64,000 nt of DNA, taken from NCBI RefSeq assembly GCF_018613325.1, contig NZ_JAGGQJ010000011.1, positions 124,001-188,000 of the forward strand. Direction: 5' to 3'. The DNA is from Bacillus sp. ISL-34 (GTDB lineage: Bacteria; Bacillota; Bacilli; Bacillales; DSM-1321). Positions 52,122 through 61,825 of the stretch are shown in pieces. Position 1 is the stretch's first letter. Each line of letters begins with the position of its first letter. The position numbers and the translations under genes are program-made. The notes beneath the pieces are model-generated. The model was not told the origin of the DNA, ran no database searches, and worked only from the letters and a program-made list of their open reading frames with translations.

Positions 52122-52149
52122 AAGCACTACTTCGGTAGTGCTTTATTTG
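52122..52149 (+). terminator. UUCG-loop terminator after the major tail gene
   Basis: AAGCACTAC-TTCG-GTAGTGCTT with a T-rich tail (TATTTGTGTTT). It is probably partial, since the operon continues. Confidence 0.72.
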
Positions 52150-52174
52150 TGTTTATTAGGAGGAGATGAATGAT

Positions 52175-52531
52175 ATGGAAATCACTTTGATGATAGAAGG
52201 ACAAGAAAAAACATTCACGCAATCATTTGTATCAGCAAAATATTACCGTAAGTCATTAAAGCTGCTTAAGACCTTAGAAGAGGGCGAATCAGACCAGGAA
52301 GCAACTTTGACCGAGCAGTATGAACTTATTGTAGATATTTTCGAAAAACAATTTACAGCTGATCAATTAGAGAATGGTTTGGATGCACGAAAAGTTGATG
52401 AGGTTCTTTGGGACATTATTCGAAAAGATATCTTAGGATGGAAGCCTTATTCAAAAATGAAACAAGATATGGAACAGGCGGAAAATAGTTTTTTAGCGGA
52501 AGCCCTAGAGAACCTAGGGAAAGCGAAATAA
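52175..52531 (+). CDS. Tail assembly chaperone gpG
   Basis: Protein of 118 residues (MEITLMIEGQEKTFTQ..., YYRKSLKLLKTLEEG, TEQYELIVDIFEKQFTADQLENGLDA) typical of siphovirus G chaperones, which coat the tape measure during tail assembly. AGGAGGAG fits ATG 52175; the ATG at 52166 is too close. A -1 frameshift before its end yields the longer gpGT form. Confidence 0.88.
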   Translation: MEITLMIEGQEKTFTQSFVSAKYYRKSLKLLKTLEEGESDQEATLTEQYELIVDIFEKQFTADQLENGLDARKVDEVLWDIIRKDILGWKPYSKMKQDMEQAENSFLAEALENLGKAK

Positions 52532-52740
52532 AACAAATTTATAACGATTTACTCGATACTTATGATCACCTTGTAAACAAAAGAGGGTGGCCGTTAAAAG
52601 ATGTGGATGACATGGATATTCACTTTTATTATGAGTTGTTAAACCACTCAGTAACAAAGGTAAAAGCAAACGGAAATAACAAAGGAAAAAGAAGTAGGTT
52701 CAAAGATCAAAAAGTGGTTCCTATTGATGCCGTATTCTAG
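52175..52740 (+). CDS. Tail chaperone fusion gpGT by -1 programmed frameshift
   Basis: Reading gpG to TTTTTTA (52489-52495) and slipping back one base opens a frame without stop to TAG at 52738-52740. It adds a T domain (IYNDLLDTYDHLVNKRGWPL, DMDIHFYYELLNH) and a basic tail, for about 188 residues in total. No start or ribosome site serves this frame alone. This is the classic lambda-like G/GT arrangement, with the tape measure gene next. Confidence 0.85.
52489..52519 (+). promoter_or_regulatory. -1 ribosomal frameshift signal
   Basis: Slippery heptamer T-TTT-TTA in frame with gpG, a 7-nt spacer, then a perfect hairpin CCCTAG-AGAAC-CTAGGG. Heptamer type, spacing and frame are all as expected for -1 frameshifting. 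Confidence 0.85.
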
Positions 52741-52751
52741 GAGGTGGAAGT

Positions 52752-55700
52752 ATGGCTGAAGAGATTGGCTCCATGATAGTTCGTGTCGGTCTGGATGGAG
52801 CAGATTTTGACAAAGGACAGAAAAACCTTTTACAAAAAATGAATCTCGTAAAAAGTGAAATGAAAGCTTCCCAATCCCAGTTCGGCAAATATGGGAATTC
52901 ACTTGATGCCCTAAAAAGCAAACAAGTCATATTAGGGAAGCAGTATGCATTACAAGGCCAACAGGTTCAGGCATTAAAGAAAAAGTATGATGAATTAGCA
53001 AAGGCACACGGCGCTGAAAGTGAAGCAGCTTTAAAAGCAGGATCTAACTTGAACCGGGCAACTGCTTATTATAATACTCTCGGTCGCAATTTGAATGAAA
53101 CATCTAAGAAAGTTGATACCTTGAATTCTAAATGGCACAAAGCAAGCCAGGGGATGTCCACTTTTTCAAACAATATGTCAAGCACAGGAAATAAAATGGA
53201 CGAGTTTGGTAGGACCATGGCTTTATCCGTTACTGCTCCTATTGCTGGAATAGCAACCGTTGCAGTACGAACAGGTATGACCTTTGATAAAGAAATGAGC
53301 AAGGTCCAAGCTATTTCAGGTGCCACAAGTGATGAGCTGAAAGCACTGAGAGATCAGGCTATAGAATTAGGAGCCAGTACTTCTAAATCTTCAACGGAAG
53401 TAGCAGAAGGTATGAAAGAGTTATCTGCGGCAGGCTTTACAGCGAAGGAAGTAATGGGTGCAATCCCTGGTGTAATCTCGGCCAGTGAAGCTTCTGGGGC
53501 TGACATGGCTCAAACAGCCGAGGTTATGGCTTCCACACTTAATATCTTTAGCATGGAAGCAAGCAAAGCCAGTAAAGTTGCAGATATATTGGCTAAGACA
53601 GCGAATATTTCTGCAGCAGACATTACAGATATGCAATATGCATTGAAGTATGCCGGGCCCCCTGCAGCGGCACTTGGAATAGGTCTTGAAGAGTTATCTG
53701 GTTCTATAGGTATTCTCACGAATGCAGGCATGAAAGGCGAGCAAGCGGGTACAACCTTGCGTGGTGCATTACTTGCACTCCTGAATCCATCAGAAGCTAA
53801 CAGCAAAATGATGGAAACCATGGGAATTGCCATCACAGATGCTGAAGGGAATTTTGTAGGACTTTCAAAACTTGTAGAGAACCTTTCCGAGTCAATGGAA
53901 GGTCAAACAGAGACTCAAAAAGCGGCAACCTTAGCTAGCTTGGTTGGCACTGAGGCCGTTTCCGGAATGCTCTCACTAATGTCAGCTGGGCCAAAGGAAA
54001 TCGATAAGATGACCAAATCCCTTGAAAACTCAGGTGGTGCATCTGCGGAAGCTGCCAAGATCATGAAAGACAATTTTGCCGGTGCCATGGATGAACTATT
54101 GGGGACATTGGAATCTATAGGAATCCAAGTTTCAGATGTTATGACGCCAGCAATAAGGGACGTAACGGAATGGCTAGCTAATATGGGGGATAAATTCTCT
54201 GCTTTAAGTCCAGAAGCTAAAAAGACCGTAATTATTCTCGGCTTGGTAGCTGCCGGTATCGCACCTATAACACTCGGCATGGCCGCCCTGTTTAAATCAA
54301 TAGGGATAGTTTCTGGGGGATTAGCTGCGGGCGTAGGTTGGTTAGGGAAGTATCGCTCACAAGCAGTTCTTACAACTGCCTCAGTAACTACAATGGGTAA
54401 CTCTGCAGTTGTAGCTTCCACCAAGATGAATACAGCCAATGTCGCAATGGCAAGGTCCACAAAAGGGATGGGTGCCCTACGCGGTGGTGCAACAGCGGCC
54501 GGCGGGGCCATGACAATGTTTGGTGGAAAATGGGGTATGGTTGCAGGCATTGCGACTATGTTCTTGCCTGAAATATTAAAAGGTGGTAAAAGCCTTTTAG
54601 GATTCGGTAAAAACGCCGTAACAAGTGGCGGCAGTGTTGCAAGCATGGGTGGAAAAGTTTTCGGAGCTGCTAAAAACCTCAAAAACTTAGGTTCGGTATT
54701 GATGGTTGCAAGAGGTGGGGTGGCTGCTTTTGGTGGACCAATTGGTCTGGCTGTAACTGGCGTCACTCTACTTGCTCAAGGGGGATATAAGCTATATAAA
54801 CACCTCAAAGAAGAGCAAATCCCTACACTAACTGACTTTGGTAATAAGGTTTCTGATTCTACGACTAAAGCTGTTTTAGGATACAAAAAGTTGAATGACG
54901 ATGCTACTGTGCAATTAAACCTTTTGTCTTCTTCAGGAAAAGCAGTTTCTCAAGAAATGGCTGATAAATTGGTGGATACATTCAGTAAAATGGGTGGAAC
55001 AATTAAAAATAGTTTGAAGAAGGACTTTGAAGATAGTAAGAAAAATATAGAAAGTGTATTTTCAAGCAGTGTTCTCACCGACAACTACCAAAAAGAATTG
55101 CTTGGAAAAATGGAGACAGCTAACCAAGAGAAACTTGCTAAAATTCAGCAATACGAAGACAGAGTTAAAGAAATCACCGATCGAGCCGTTGCACAGAAAC
55201 GCGAAACTTCTCAATTTGAAAAGGCTGAAATTGCCGCAATTAATCAACAAATGAGGGATATGGCAGTTAAAACTTTGTCAGAGGGTCAAGTAGAACAACA
55301 AGCAATCATGGAAAAATTAAGAACTAATGCTAGTTCAATTACTGCAAGACAAGCAGCTAAAACTGTAGCTGATAGTAAAAAAGCTAAAGACGGAACCATT
55401 AAAGAAGCCAATGACAAGTATAACAAAGCTATTGCAGCTATTATTCGTGAACGCGATGAGACAGGAAGTATCAGTGCCGAAGAAGCTGATATATTAATTC
55501 GAGAAGCTAAAAGACAAAAAGATGGTTCTGTTAAAAAAGCTAAAGAAATGCATGCTGGTGTCATTAAAGCAGCTAAAAAACAAGCAGGCGATCATAAAGA
55601 TGAAGTGAATTGGGAGACTGGTAAGGTTCTAACTGGCTGGGATAAGATGACTAGAGGTATTAAAAAAGCAGTAGACTGGATCAAGGGTATCTTTGGTGGA

Positions 55701-56888
55701 GGAAAAACAAAAGAAACTCCATCCTTATCCTCCAATAAAAGTGTAGCAAAAAAACCAATTCCTATGATGGCAAAAGGTACCCCGAATGGTAGTCATCCTG
55801 GAGGGCCAGCTATTGTTTCTGAAAAGGGACGAGAATTAATTCATGAACCAGGTAAAGGAACGTATTTATCAGGAAGTAACGGTGCTGAACTTCGAAACTT
55901 AGCTCCTGGAACTAGTGTATTACCAAATCACTATACAGAAAAAGTATTAAAACGTTATGGAATGCCTGGATATGAAAAAGGAACCGGCGATTATTTTGAT
56001 TGGATGTTTAAAGGATCAAAACATTTTCTCGGGAAAACATTTGAAAAGTTTAGTTTGAAAGACTCCATGATTCCTAGCTGGATGAACAAATTATCAGGCA
56101 ATCCAATTAGCTCAATGATAGATATGGGTTCAGATTGGGTTAAAGGTTTATTGGATCAATTCACATTAGGCGGCGGTGGCAGTGGAGGTAGTAGTAATAA
56201 TCCTGTTGGAGCTGGTGTAGAACGCTGGAGAAGTACCGTCATTAAAGCTTTGTCAATGAATGGTTTACCTACAGCTAAGGCTTATCAAGATGCATGGTTA
56301 CGTCAAATCAAGTCAGAATCAGGCGGTAATCCACATGCTATCCAATCATCAGGGGTAAAAGATGTCAACTATTACTCTGGAAATTTGGCTCGCGGACTCG
56401 TCCAGGTGATCCCGCCAACATTTTCCGCATTTTCATTCCCCGGCCATAAGAATTGGAAGAACGGTTTAGATAGCTTGCTTGCAGGTATGAACTACGCTAA
56501 AAGTCGATACGGTTCAAACATGCTTGGAGTTATCGGGCATGGTCATGGCTATGCAACTGGTGGAGAAATTAATCACCCTCAAGTGGCAGCGTTAGGTGAA
56601 AATGGTTGGAAAGAGTGGGTTCTTACATCAGAACCTAAATATCGCAAAAATAACTTAGGAATGTGGGCAGAAGCCGGTCGGGCTTTAGGTGTACCAACTG
56701 CATCTCAATCTCCAGCATCTGGATTAGATGGGACAGCTGCTCTTCTTATTGAGCAAAATAACATTTTAAGACAGCTGTTAAATAAAAGTTCAGATTTTTA
56801 CTTGGATAGCGACTTAGTAGGTAGCTCGTTAGATAACCGGAGCACGAACCACTTAACAAGAAAATCCTTCAATAGGGGGATAAGGTAA
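52752..56888 (+). CDS. Tail tape measure protein with transglycosylase domain
   Basis: Protein of 1378 residues that sets tail length and helps DNA entry. The TP901-type core is at about 170-400 (KEMSKVQAISGATSDELKAL, AGPPAAALGIGLEELSGSIGIL, GEQAGTTLRGALLALLNPS). Hydrophobic segments lie at about 490-520 and 590-690, and a helical charged region at about 760-950. Near the C-terminus an SLT-like lytic transglycosylase domain (about 1150-1285) has catalytic Glu in KSESGGNPHAIQ and GLVQVIPPTFSAF, presumably to open the wall. AGGAGGTGG precedes. Confidence 0.93.
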   Translation: MAEEIGSMIVRVGLDGADFDKGQKNLLQKMNLVKSEMKASQSQFGKYGNSLDALKSKQVILGKQYALQGQQVQALKKKYDELAKAHGAESEAALKAGSNLNRATAYYNTLGRNLNETSKKVDTLNSKWHKASQGMSTFSNNMSSTGNKMDEFGRTMALSVTAPIAGIATVAVRTGMTFDKEMSKVQAISGATSDELKALRDQAIELGASTSKSSTEVAEGMKELSAAGFTAKEVMGAIPGVISASEASGADMAQTAEVMASTLNIFSMEASKASKVADILAKTANISAADITDMQYALKYAGPPAAALGIGLEELSGSIGILTNAGMKGEQAGTTLRGALLALLNPSEANSKMMETMGIAITDAEGNFVGLSKLVENLSESMEGQTETQKAATLASLVGTEAVSGMLSLMSAGPKEIDKMTKSLENSGGASAEAAKIMKDNFAGAMDELLGTLESIGIQVSDVMTPAIRDVTEWLANMGDKFSALSPEAKKTVIILGLVAAGIAPITLGMAALFKSIGIVSGGLAAGVGWLGKYRSQAVLTTASVTTMGNSAVVASTKMNTANVAMARSTKGMGALRGGATAAGGAMTMFGGKWGMVAGIATMFLPEILKGGKSLLGFGKNAVTSGGSVASMGGKVFGAAKNLKNLGSVLMVARGGVAAFGGPIGLAVTGVTLLAQGGYKLYKHLKEEQIPTLTDFGNKVSDSTTKAVLGYKKLNDDATVQLNLLSSSGKAVSQEMADKLVDTFSKMGGTIKNSLKKDFEDSKKNIESVFSSSVLTDNYQKELLGKMETANQEKLAKIQQYEDRVKEITDRAVAQKRETSQFEKAEIAAINQQMRDMAVKTLSEGQVEQQAIMEKLRTNASSITARQAAKTVADSKKAKDGTIKEANDKYNKAIAAIIRERDETGSISAEEADILIREAKRQKDGSVKKAKEMHAGVIKAAKKQAGDHKDEVNWETGKVLTGWDKMTRGIKKAVDWIKGIFGGGKTKETPSLSSNKSVAKKPIPMMAKGTPNGSHPGGPAIVSEKGRELIHEPGKGTYLSGSNGAELRNLAPGTSVLPNHYTEKVLKRYGMPGYEKGTGDYFDWMFKGSKHFLGKTFEKFSLKDSMIPSWMNKLSGNPISSMIDMGSDWVKGLLDQFTLGGGGSGGSSNNPVGAGVERWRSTVIKALSMNGLPTAKAYQDAWLRQIKSESGGNPHAIQSSGVKDVNYYSGNLARGLVQVIPPTFSAFSFPGHKNWKNGLDSLLAGMNYAKSRYGSNMLGVIGHGHGYATGGEINHPQVAALGENGWKEWVLTSEPKYRKNNLGMWAEAGRALGVPTASQSPASGLDGTAALLIEQNNILRQLLNKSSDFYLDSDLVGSSLDNRSTNHLTRKSFNRGIR

Positions 56889-57715
56889 TGAGGTATGATT
56901 TAAAACTTGATTTCGGGGATGGGGAGCAGAATCTTAATGATTTGCTCCCTAAAGTGCGTTTGTCATCATTTAGTCCAGAAGCACCAATTGTGGACCGGAA
57001 AAGTTTAGCTCTTCCGGGTCGGAATGGTATTATCTTGACCAATCAAAGAAAAACGATTTACAAAGAACGAAAAATCATCGTAAAGTTCCTTATAAATAGT
57101 AGAATTCCAGAGCAGTTCTACTTATGGAGGCATGAGGTATATAAGCTGTTGGTACGCGATGAACCTTACTATATTTCTAATGAATTTGAGCCCTATAAAC
57201 GATGGCTAGTCATCTGTGATGGTAACTTTAACATTGATAAAGACTCAAACAAGAATTTTAAGGAATTCGATGTGGAATTCACTTGTATAACTGGGTTTGC
57301 TGAATCTAAGTATATGGCCAGCGAATACTATAATCTTGGCGGAGAAATGTATGGTGTGGGCATGAATATCCCGCAGGACGATTTAGTATACAGTTTCAAC
57401 AATAATTATAGTTTTAAAGTATATAATGGGGGCGATGTACGACTATACCCTACAGATCATGATTATAGCGTTGATTTAGTCTTGTCTGGAACCAATGTAA
57501 AAATTAAAAATAACAACACAGGTGAATACCTTAAAATAAAAGGAAAATTGACTAACGCGAAAGTTATGATACTCAGACAATATGTAACGGTAAATGGAAA
57601 GATAGCACAAACAGAAGGACGTTTTCCTTCTTTACTGCCTGGATATAATAAAATCGTTATTACAGGAGCGAATAAAAGTAGTGTTGACTTTATCACACGT
57701 TTTTATTTTAAGTAG
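56888..57715 (+). CDS. Distal tail protein (Dit)
   Basis: Baseplate hub protein of 275 residues at the tail tip. The N-terminal half shows the Dit pattern (LPKVRLSSFSPEAPIVDRKSLALPGRNG, ERKIIVKFLINSRIPEQFYLWRHEVYKLL, EPYYISNEFEPYKRWLV, EFDVEFTC). The C-terminal half (about 150-275) is an all-beta extension, possibly a carbohydrate-binding module as in evolved Dits. The start shares a base with the tape measure stop. Confidence 0.88.
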   Translation: MRYDLKLDFGDGEQNLNDLLPKVRLSSFSPEAPIVDRKSLALPGRNGIILTNQRKTIYKERKIIVKFLINSRIPEQFYLWRHEVYKLLVRDEPYYISNEFEPYKRWLVICDGNFNIDKDSNKNFKEFDVEFTCITGFAESKYMASEYYNLGGEMYGVGMNIPQDDLVYSFNNNYSFKVYNGGDVRLYPTDHDYSVDLVLSGTNVKIKNNNTGEYLKIKGKLTNAKVMILRQYVTVNGKIAQTEGRFPSLLPGYNKIVITGANKSSVDFITRFYFK

Positions 57716-57723
57716 GTGGAAAA

Positions 57724-59796
57724 ATGATTAAAGGTATAGATGTATCACATTGGCAGGGGACGATAAATTGGAATAGCGTAGCTGATGACGGAGTAAAATT
57801 CGCCTTCATTAAAGCGACTGAAGGTACAAGTTATTTTGATCCAGTTTGTACAACCAATGTCATCAATGCTAAAGCTAACGGAATCAAAGTAGGTGTATAT
57901 CATTTCGCAAGATTCACATCCAATGCGGAAGCACTAGCTGAAGCTCAATACTTCTTGAGTAGGGTTAATGATTTAGACCTTGATTTACCGTTAGTACTTG
58001 ATATCGAAACTGATCAAGGTGATATTGGGAAAACCGCATTAACAGCTGCAGCAAGAACATTTTTGGATTATCTTAAATCCCAAGATAGAAAAGTAATGAT
58101 ATACACCTACTATTCCTTTTATACAAATGACATCGATGCCACAGGTTATCCTTTATGGATTGCTAGATATGGAGTAAGTTCGCCAGGCCTTAATGATTGG
58201 ACCATATGGCAATATACAGATAGTGGGAGCATTAAAGGAATCAATGGTAATGTCGATGTAAATAAGGCTGTTGATTCGTTTTTATATGAGCTAATAGAGG
58301 AACCTCCAGTTGACCCTGAAACACCAGATTTAAAAATTGCAGGAGATACTTCTTATAGTGTCACAAAAGACGTTTTCCTAAATCAAATGTTTATTGAAAA
58401 TAAAAATAATGGGGAACGTGTAGAAATTACAGGTGTAGAGCCTTTAATCACCGATGGATTGAATGGCAAGAAGGAATTAACTTTTACTATTTCACTTACC
58501 GATGAGAATCAAATTGAATATGACATGCTGATTAATGATAACATCATCGTAATTGATGAAAAACGATTTAAACAGCAACGTTATATCATTTTGAATGTGG
58601 ATGCAGACCATATCGATTTTACCAAAACGATATCTGCTCAACATACTTATGTGGCAAGGCTTGTAAACAATGATGTATCAGGAACAAAAACAGGTTCGTT
58701 AACCTTAGAAGCAGCCCTAAACCATGCCTTGAAAGGTAGTGGTTTTTCTTATGTCTTAGCAAGTGACACCAAGGGTATTAAGGCAATTGAACAAGAGAAC
58801 TTCGGTAATCAAAATTCTATATCTTTAATGGATGAGATTACGGAAGACTACAAAATTGAGTTGGACGTAAATAACACAAAAATATACGTTTATAAAAAAA
58901 TGGGCAAAAGAGTAAATTATTTGATGGACACTCGTTACAATGTATCAGGATTGAAAATATCTTCATCCACACAAAATAGCACGACAAGAGCATGGGGATA
59001 CGGGAAACAAGATGATAAAGGAAAATACCTTTTTGACCCGGTTCTATATATTCATCCTGAAGAAAAAGATTTTCTAATTGACGGTTATCCGAGATGGGCA
59101 GATCCTATACGAGATGAGAAGTATACAAAAGCCTCCAGTATTAACGATGCATTAGAGAATCTTGTGAACCCTTATCCGAAAGTTACAGTAAATGCTGATT
59201 TGGAATTATTCTATGACCCGAAATTAGAAGAGTTAGAAGAACCTTTTTACAAGGGCGATAGTGTAGGGATGATTGCAGATAAAGGAAATGGTTCTACGTA
59301 TGAGGATGAATTACGGATTGTCCAATTAAGTTATAATCCACTTGATCAATATAGTAAGCCTGATTTAACATTCTCCAATTTCAGAAAAGACATTTATGAT
59401 ATGCAAATTGATGACAAAGTAAGGATTAGACGACAAGAAAAGTATTTCCGCAATATAACTGGCGGTATTAGAAACAGTCTACCTCAACAAATAAATATGA
59501 TGCTTATATTCAATGGATCTAATTGGTTCATTAATTCAAGCAATATCACTACAGGAAGTGTGTCCATTACAGGAGACGCTATTTTAGTGTCTACAGGTGG
59601 ATTAGACATTAATGTCACAAGTGCAATAGTCAATGAAGATGTAACTTTAAAAACAGCAGGATTTGATGCTACTACTGATTTTACATCAACCAACAATACC
59701 ATAAAGATTAACTTAATAAAGGCTGGAGCCATTGCTTCACCTTTAATTAATGTCCCTGTGAATAGTCAAATATCCTTGTCCGTATTTCAACAGTAA
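57724..59796 (+). CDS. GH25 lysozyme fused to prophage tail endopeptidase (Tal)
   Basis: Protein of 690 residues joining two functions. Residues 1-195 are a GH25 muramidase (MIKGIDVSHWQG with Asp6, and LVLDIETDQ with Asp93 and Glu95; WQYTDSGSIKGINGNVDVN closes the barrel). After a proline-rich linker (EEPPVDPETPD, about 198-208), residues 210-580 form a tail endopeptidase/Tal-like region (LTFTISLTDENQIEYDMLINDNIIVID). The C-terminal 100 residues are beta-rich. The muramidase sits at the tail tip, so it would act during entry as well as release. AGGTGG precedes the ATG. Confidence 0.9.
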   Translation: MIKGIDVSHWQGTINWNSVADDGVKFAFIKATEGTSYFDPVCTTNVINAKANGIKVGVYHFARFTSNAEALAEAQYFLSRVNDLDLDLPLVLDIETDQGDIGKTALTAAARTFLDYLKSQDRKVMIYTYYSFYTNDIDATGYPLWIARYGVSSPGLNDWTIWQYTDSGSIKGINGNVDVNKAVDSFLYELIEEPPVDPETPDLKIAGDTSYSVTKDVFLNQMFIENKNNGERVEITGVEPLITDGLNGKKELTFTISLTDENQIEYDMLINDNIIVIDEKRFKQQRYIILNVDADHIDFTKTISAQHTYVARLVNNDVSGTKTGSLTLEAALNHALKGSGFSYVLASDTKGIKAIEQENFGNQNSISLMDEITEDYKIELDVNNTKIYVYKKMGKRVNYLMDTRYNVSGLKISSSTQNSTTRAWGYGKQDDKGKYLFDPVLYIHPEEKDFLIDGYPRWADPIRDEKYTKASSINDALENLVNPYPKVTVNADLELFYDPKLEELEEPFYKGDSVGMIADKGNGSTYEDELRIVQLSYNPLDQYSKPDLTFSNFRKDIYDMQIDDKVRIRRQEKYFRNITGGIRNSLPQQINMMLIFNGSNWFINSSNITTGSVSITGDAILVSTGGLDINVTSAIVNEDVTLKTAGFDATTDFTSTNNTIKINLIKAGAIASPLINVPVNSQISLSVFQQ

Positions 59797-59808
59797 AGGA
59801 GTGACAGC

Positions 59809-61809
59809 ATGACGATTAGTTTAATTAAAACACACGATCCCACCAAAAACGCTCGGCTTATATCGCAAATGGACACGAATGCAACAACCACCGAACATGC
59901 ATTGAACGATAATGAACGAAAATTGCTTGATCATAAAACAAGCGAAACAGCTCACAGTGCAAAGGACATTGTCTATGAAAATAGAAATGTACATTCCGAA
60001 TTAACCCAGATCCAAAGTCGAATAAATAATTTAGTTTTGAATAGTTCCGGCAACAACATTACTGAAGTGGTCGATGCAAGAGCGGATTACACAGGACGAA
60101 TATTCACTACCTTGAAATCCTTATTAGATAACTATCTTCCGAAAGTAATAGCAAACGAAAATCAGATAACTGTTCTACTTCCAGCTAAAAACAAGATTGA
60201 TCGTTTTTGGCTGGATCCATTGGATTTTGGCGCAGTTGGTGATGGTACAACTAACGATAGTGCTGCCTTTTCTCAAATCGAGAGTGGGTATAGTAACCAA
60301 ATTGTAAACCTTAATGGAAATACTTTTGTGGTCACATCTTTTCCGAATAAAAACAAATACGCAAACGGCACATTTAAATTATTAGACGGTAGTAAAACGT
60401 TATCTGCAGATTACTCTTTAGTAGCTCGAACCGGTAATAATTCAAGTATCTACCTGGGGAAAGATGCAGGCAAGAATTCATTACTTTACAATTATGAATC
60501 TGCTTCGGTGGGTTCTTATAATAATGTTGGAATTGGTTATGAAGCTCTTTTGAAAAATGTTAAAGGTTACCGGAATACTGCCATAGGATTTAAATCAATG
60601 ACCAATAATGTGGAAGGTTACTACAATGTTGCCATAGGGGATTATGCATTGCATGACAATGTAGGTGCTCATACAAATAGCGACGATGATCCTGGAAGCA
60701 GGAACACAGCTATAGGAACTAATGCAGGAAGGTACAATACTACCGGTCGAAAAAACGTCTATGTGGGTAGAAACGCAGGACATGCCAGTACTGACGGAAG
60801 TCATAACACAGCTGTTGGATATAACGCATACAGCGGTACAGTGACAGAGGGTGTTGCTCATGATGTAAAAACTGCAGGTTTCAATACACATGTCGGATAC
60901 AATGCAGGGTTTAACACTAATGCAGATTTTAACCAATCACTTGGAAGTTTTGCTCTTTATGCAAACGAAACAGGAAAAGCTAACGTTGCAATTGGGCACC
61001 AATCCAATAGTTCGAATGTAAATGCTAATAACAATGTAACCGTAGGCGTCGATGCCATGAGGAATCACAATGATGATCTAGGTCATGACAATACAGCAAT
61101 TGGTACACAATGCATGCTTAACATTGTCACAGGTAACAGTAATACGGCTGTTGGTCGTAATGCTCTATCCACCACTATTGCGGGCAATAATGCTAATAAT
61201 TTCACTGGATGCGTAGGGTTAGGAGCAAATACACGTATTTCTGGTGATTATCAAATGCAACTTGGTAATAGTGGGGTAACTGTTTATTCCTATGGTGCTG
61301 TTCAAAATAGGTCAGATTTAAGAGATAAAGCTGATATTCAGGATACTACATTAGGTATTGAGTTTATAAATAAATTACGTCCTGTGGATTATAGATGGGA
61401 TTACCGAGATGACTACGTAGAATTTTACGAAGAAGAGGATGAATTTGGCCAACTCATCACTAAAACACGGAAACTAGAGAAAGACGGAAGCAAAAAACGT
61501 ATTCGTTATCATCATGGACTAATTGCTCAAGAGGTGAGAGCGGTTATGGATGAAATGGGAGTCGATTTTGGTGGGTACCAAGATCACAGTGTAAATGGTG
61601 GTGACGATGTTTTATCGATTGGTTATGAAGAACTGATTGGCCCCCTAATCAAATCAACTCAAGAAATGTCTTCCACGATACAAGGTTTAGAAACTAAAGT
61701 AGAAGAAACAGTGACTGCAAATCAAGAGATGTTTGCAATGATACAAGATTTGCAGATTAGATTAGGTGAATTGGAAAGCAAACAAGCACCAGAGGAACCA
61801 TCAGTTTAA
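59809..61809 (+). CDS. Tail fibre with YadA-head-like repeats and S74 self-processing chaperone
   Basis: Trimeric fibre of 666 residues. The N-terminus (about 1-110) is helical and probably anchors to the baseplate. LDFGAVGDGTTNDSAAF (about 137-155) opens a pectate-lyase-like segment. About 220-480 holds repeated NTAIGxxAGxxN...G..NVxVG units like the left-handed beta-roll of YadA heads. From residue 500 an S74 intramolecular chaperone begins NRSDLRDKADIQ; cleavage is expected at Ser502-Asp503. It continues LRPVDYRWDYRDD, HHGLIAQEV and a terminal coiled coil. Confidence 0.9.
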   Translation: MTISLIKTHDPTKNARLISQMDTNATTTEHALNDNERKLLDHKTSETAHSAKDIVYENRNVHSELTQIQSRINNLVLNSSGNNITEVVDARADYTGRIFTTLKSLLDNYLPKVIANENQITVLLPAKNKIDRFWLDPLDFGAVGDGTTNDSAAFSQIESGYSNQIVNLNGNTFVVTSFPNKNKYANGTFKLLDGSKTLSADYSLVARTGNNSSIYLGKDAGKNSLLYNYESASVGSYNNVGIGYEALLKNVKGYRNTAIGFKSMTNNVEGYYNVAIGDYALHDNVGAHTNSDDDPGSRNTAIGTNAGRYNTTGRKNVYVGRNAGHASTDGSHNTAVGYNAYSGTVTEGVAHDVKTAGFNTHVGYNAGFNTNADFNQSLGSFALYANETGKANVAIGHQSNSSNVNANNNVTVGVDAMRNHNDDLGHDNTAIGTQCMLNIVTGNSNTAVGRNALSTTIAGNNANNFTGCVGLGANTRISGDYQMQLGNSGVTVYSYGAVQNRSDLRDKADIQDTTLGIEFINKLRPVDYRWDYRDDYVEFYEEEDEFGQLITKTRKLEKDGSKKRIRYHHGLIAQEVRAVMDEMGVDFGGYQDHSVNGGDDVLSIGYEELIGPLIKSTQEMSSTIQGLETKVEETVTANQEMFAMIQDLQIRLGELESKQAPEEPSV

Positions 61810-61825
61810 AAGGAGGGAACGGTTA

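Noticed and set aside
52514..52521. GGGAAAG as the lambda-type slippery site for gpGT
   Set aside because: In the gpG frame the codons are GGG-AAA, so the heptamer is out of phase; TTTTTTA upstream is in phase with a hairpin at correct distance.
53915..54766. Antisense proline/alanine-rich frame of 283 codons in the tape measure gene
   Set aside because: Composition is the shadow of Gly/Ala-rich tape measure codons; strand is opposite to the whole late operon.
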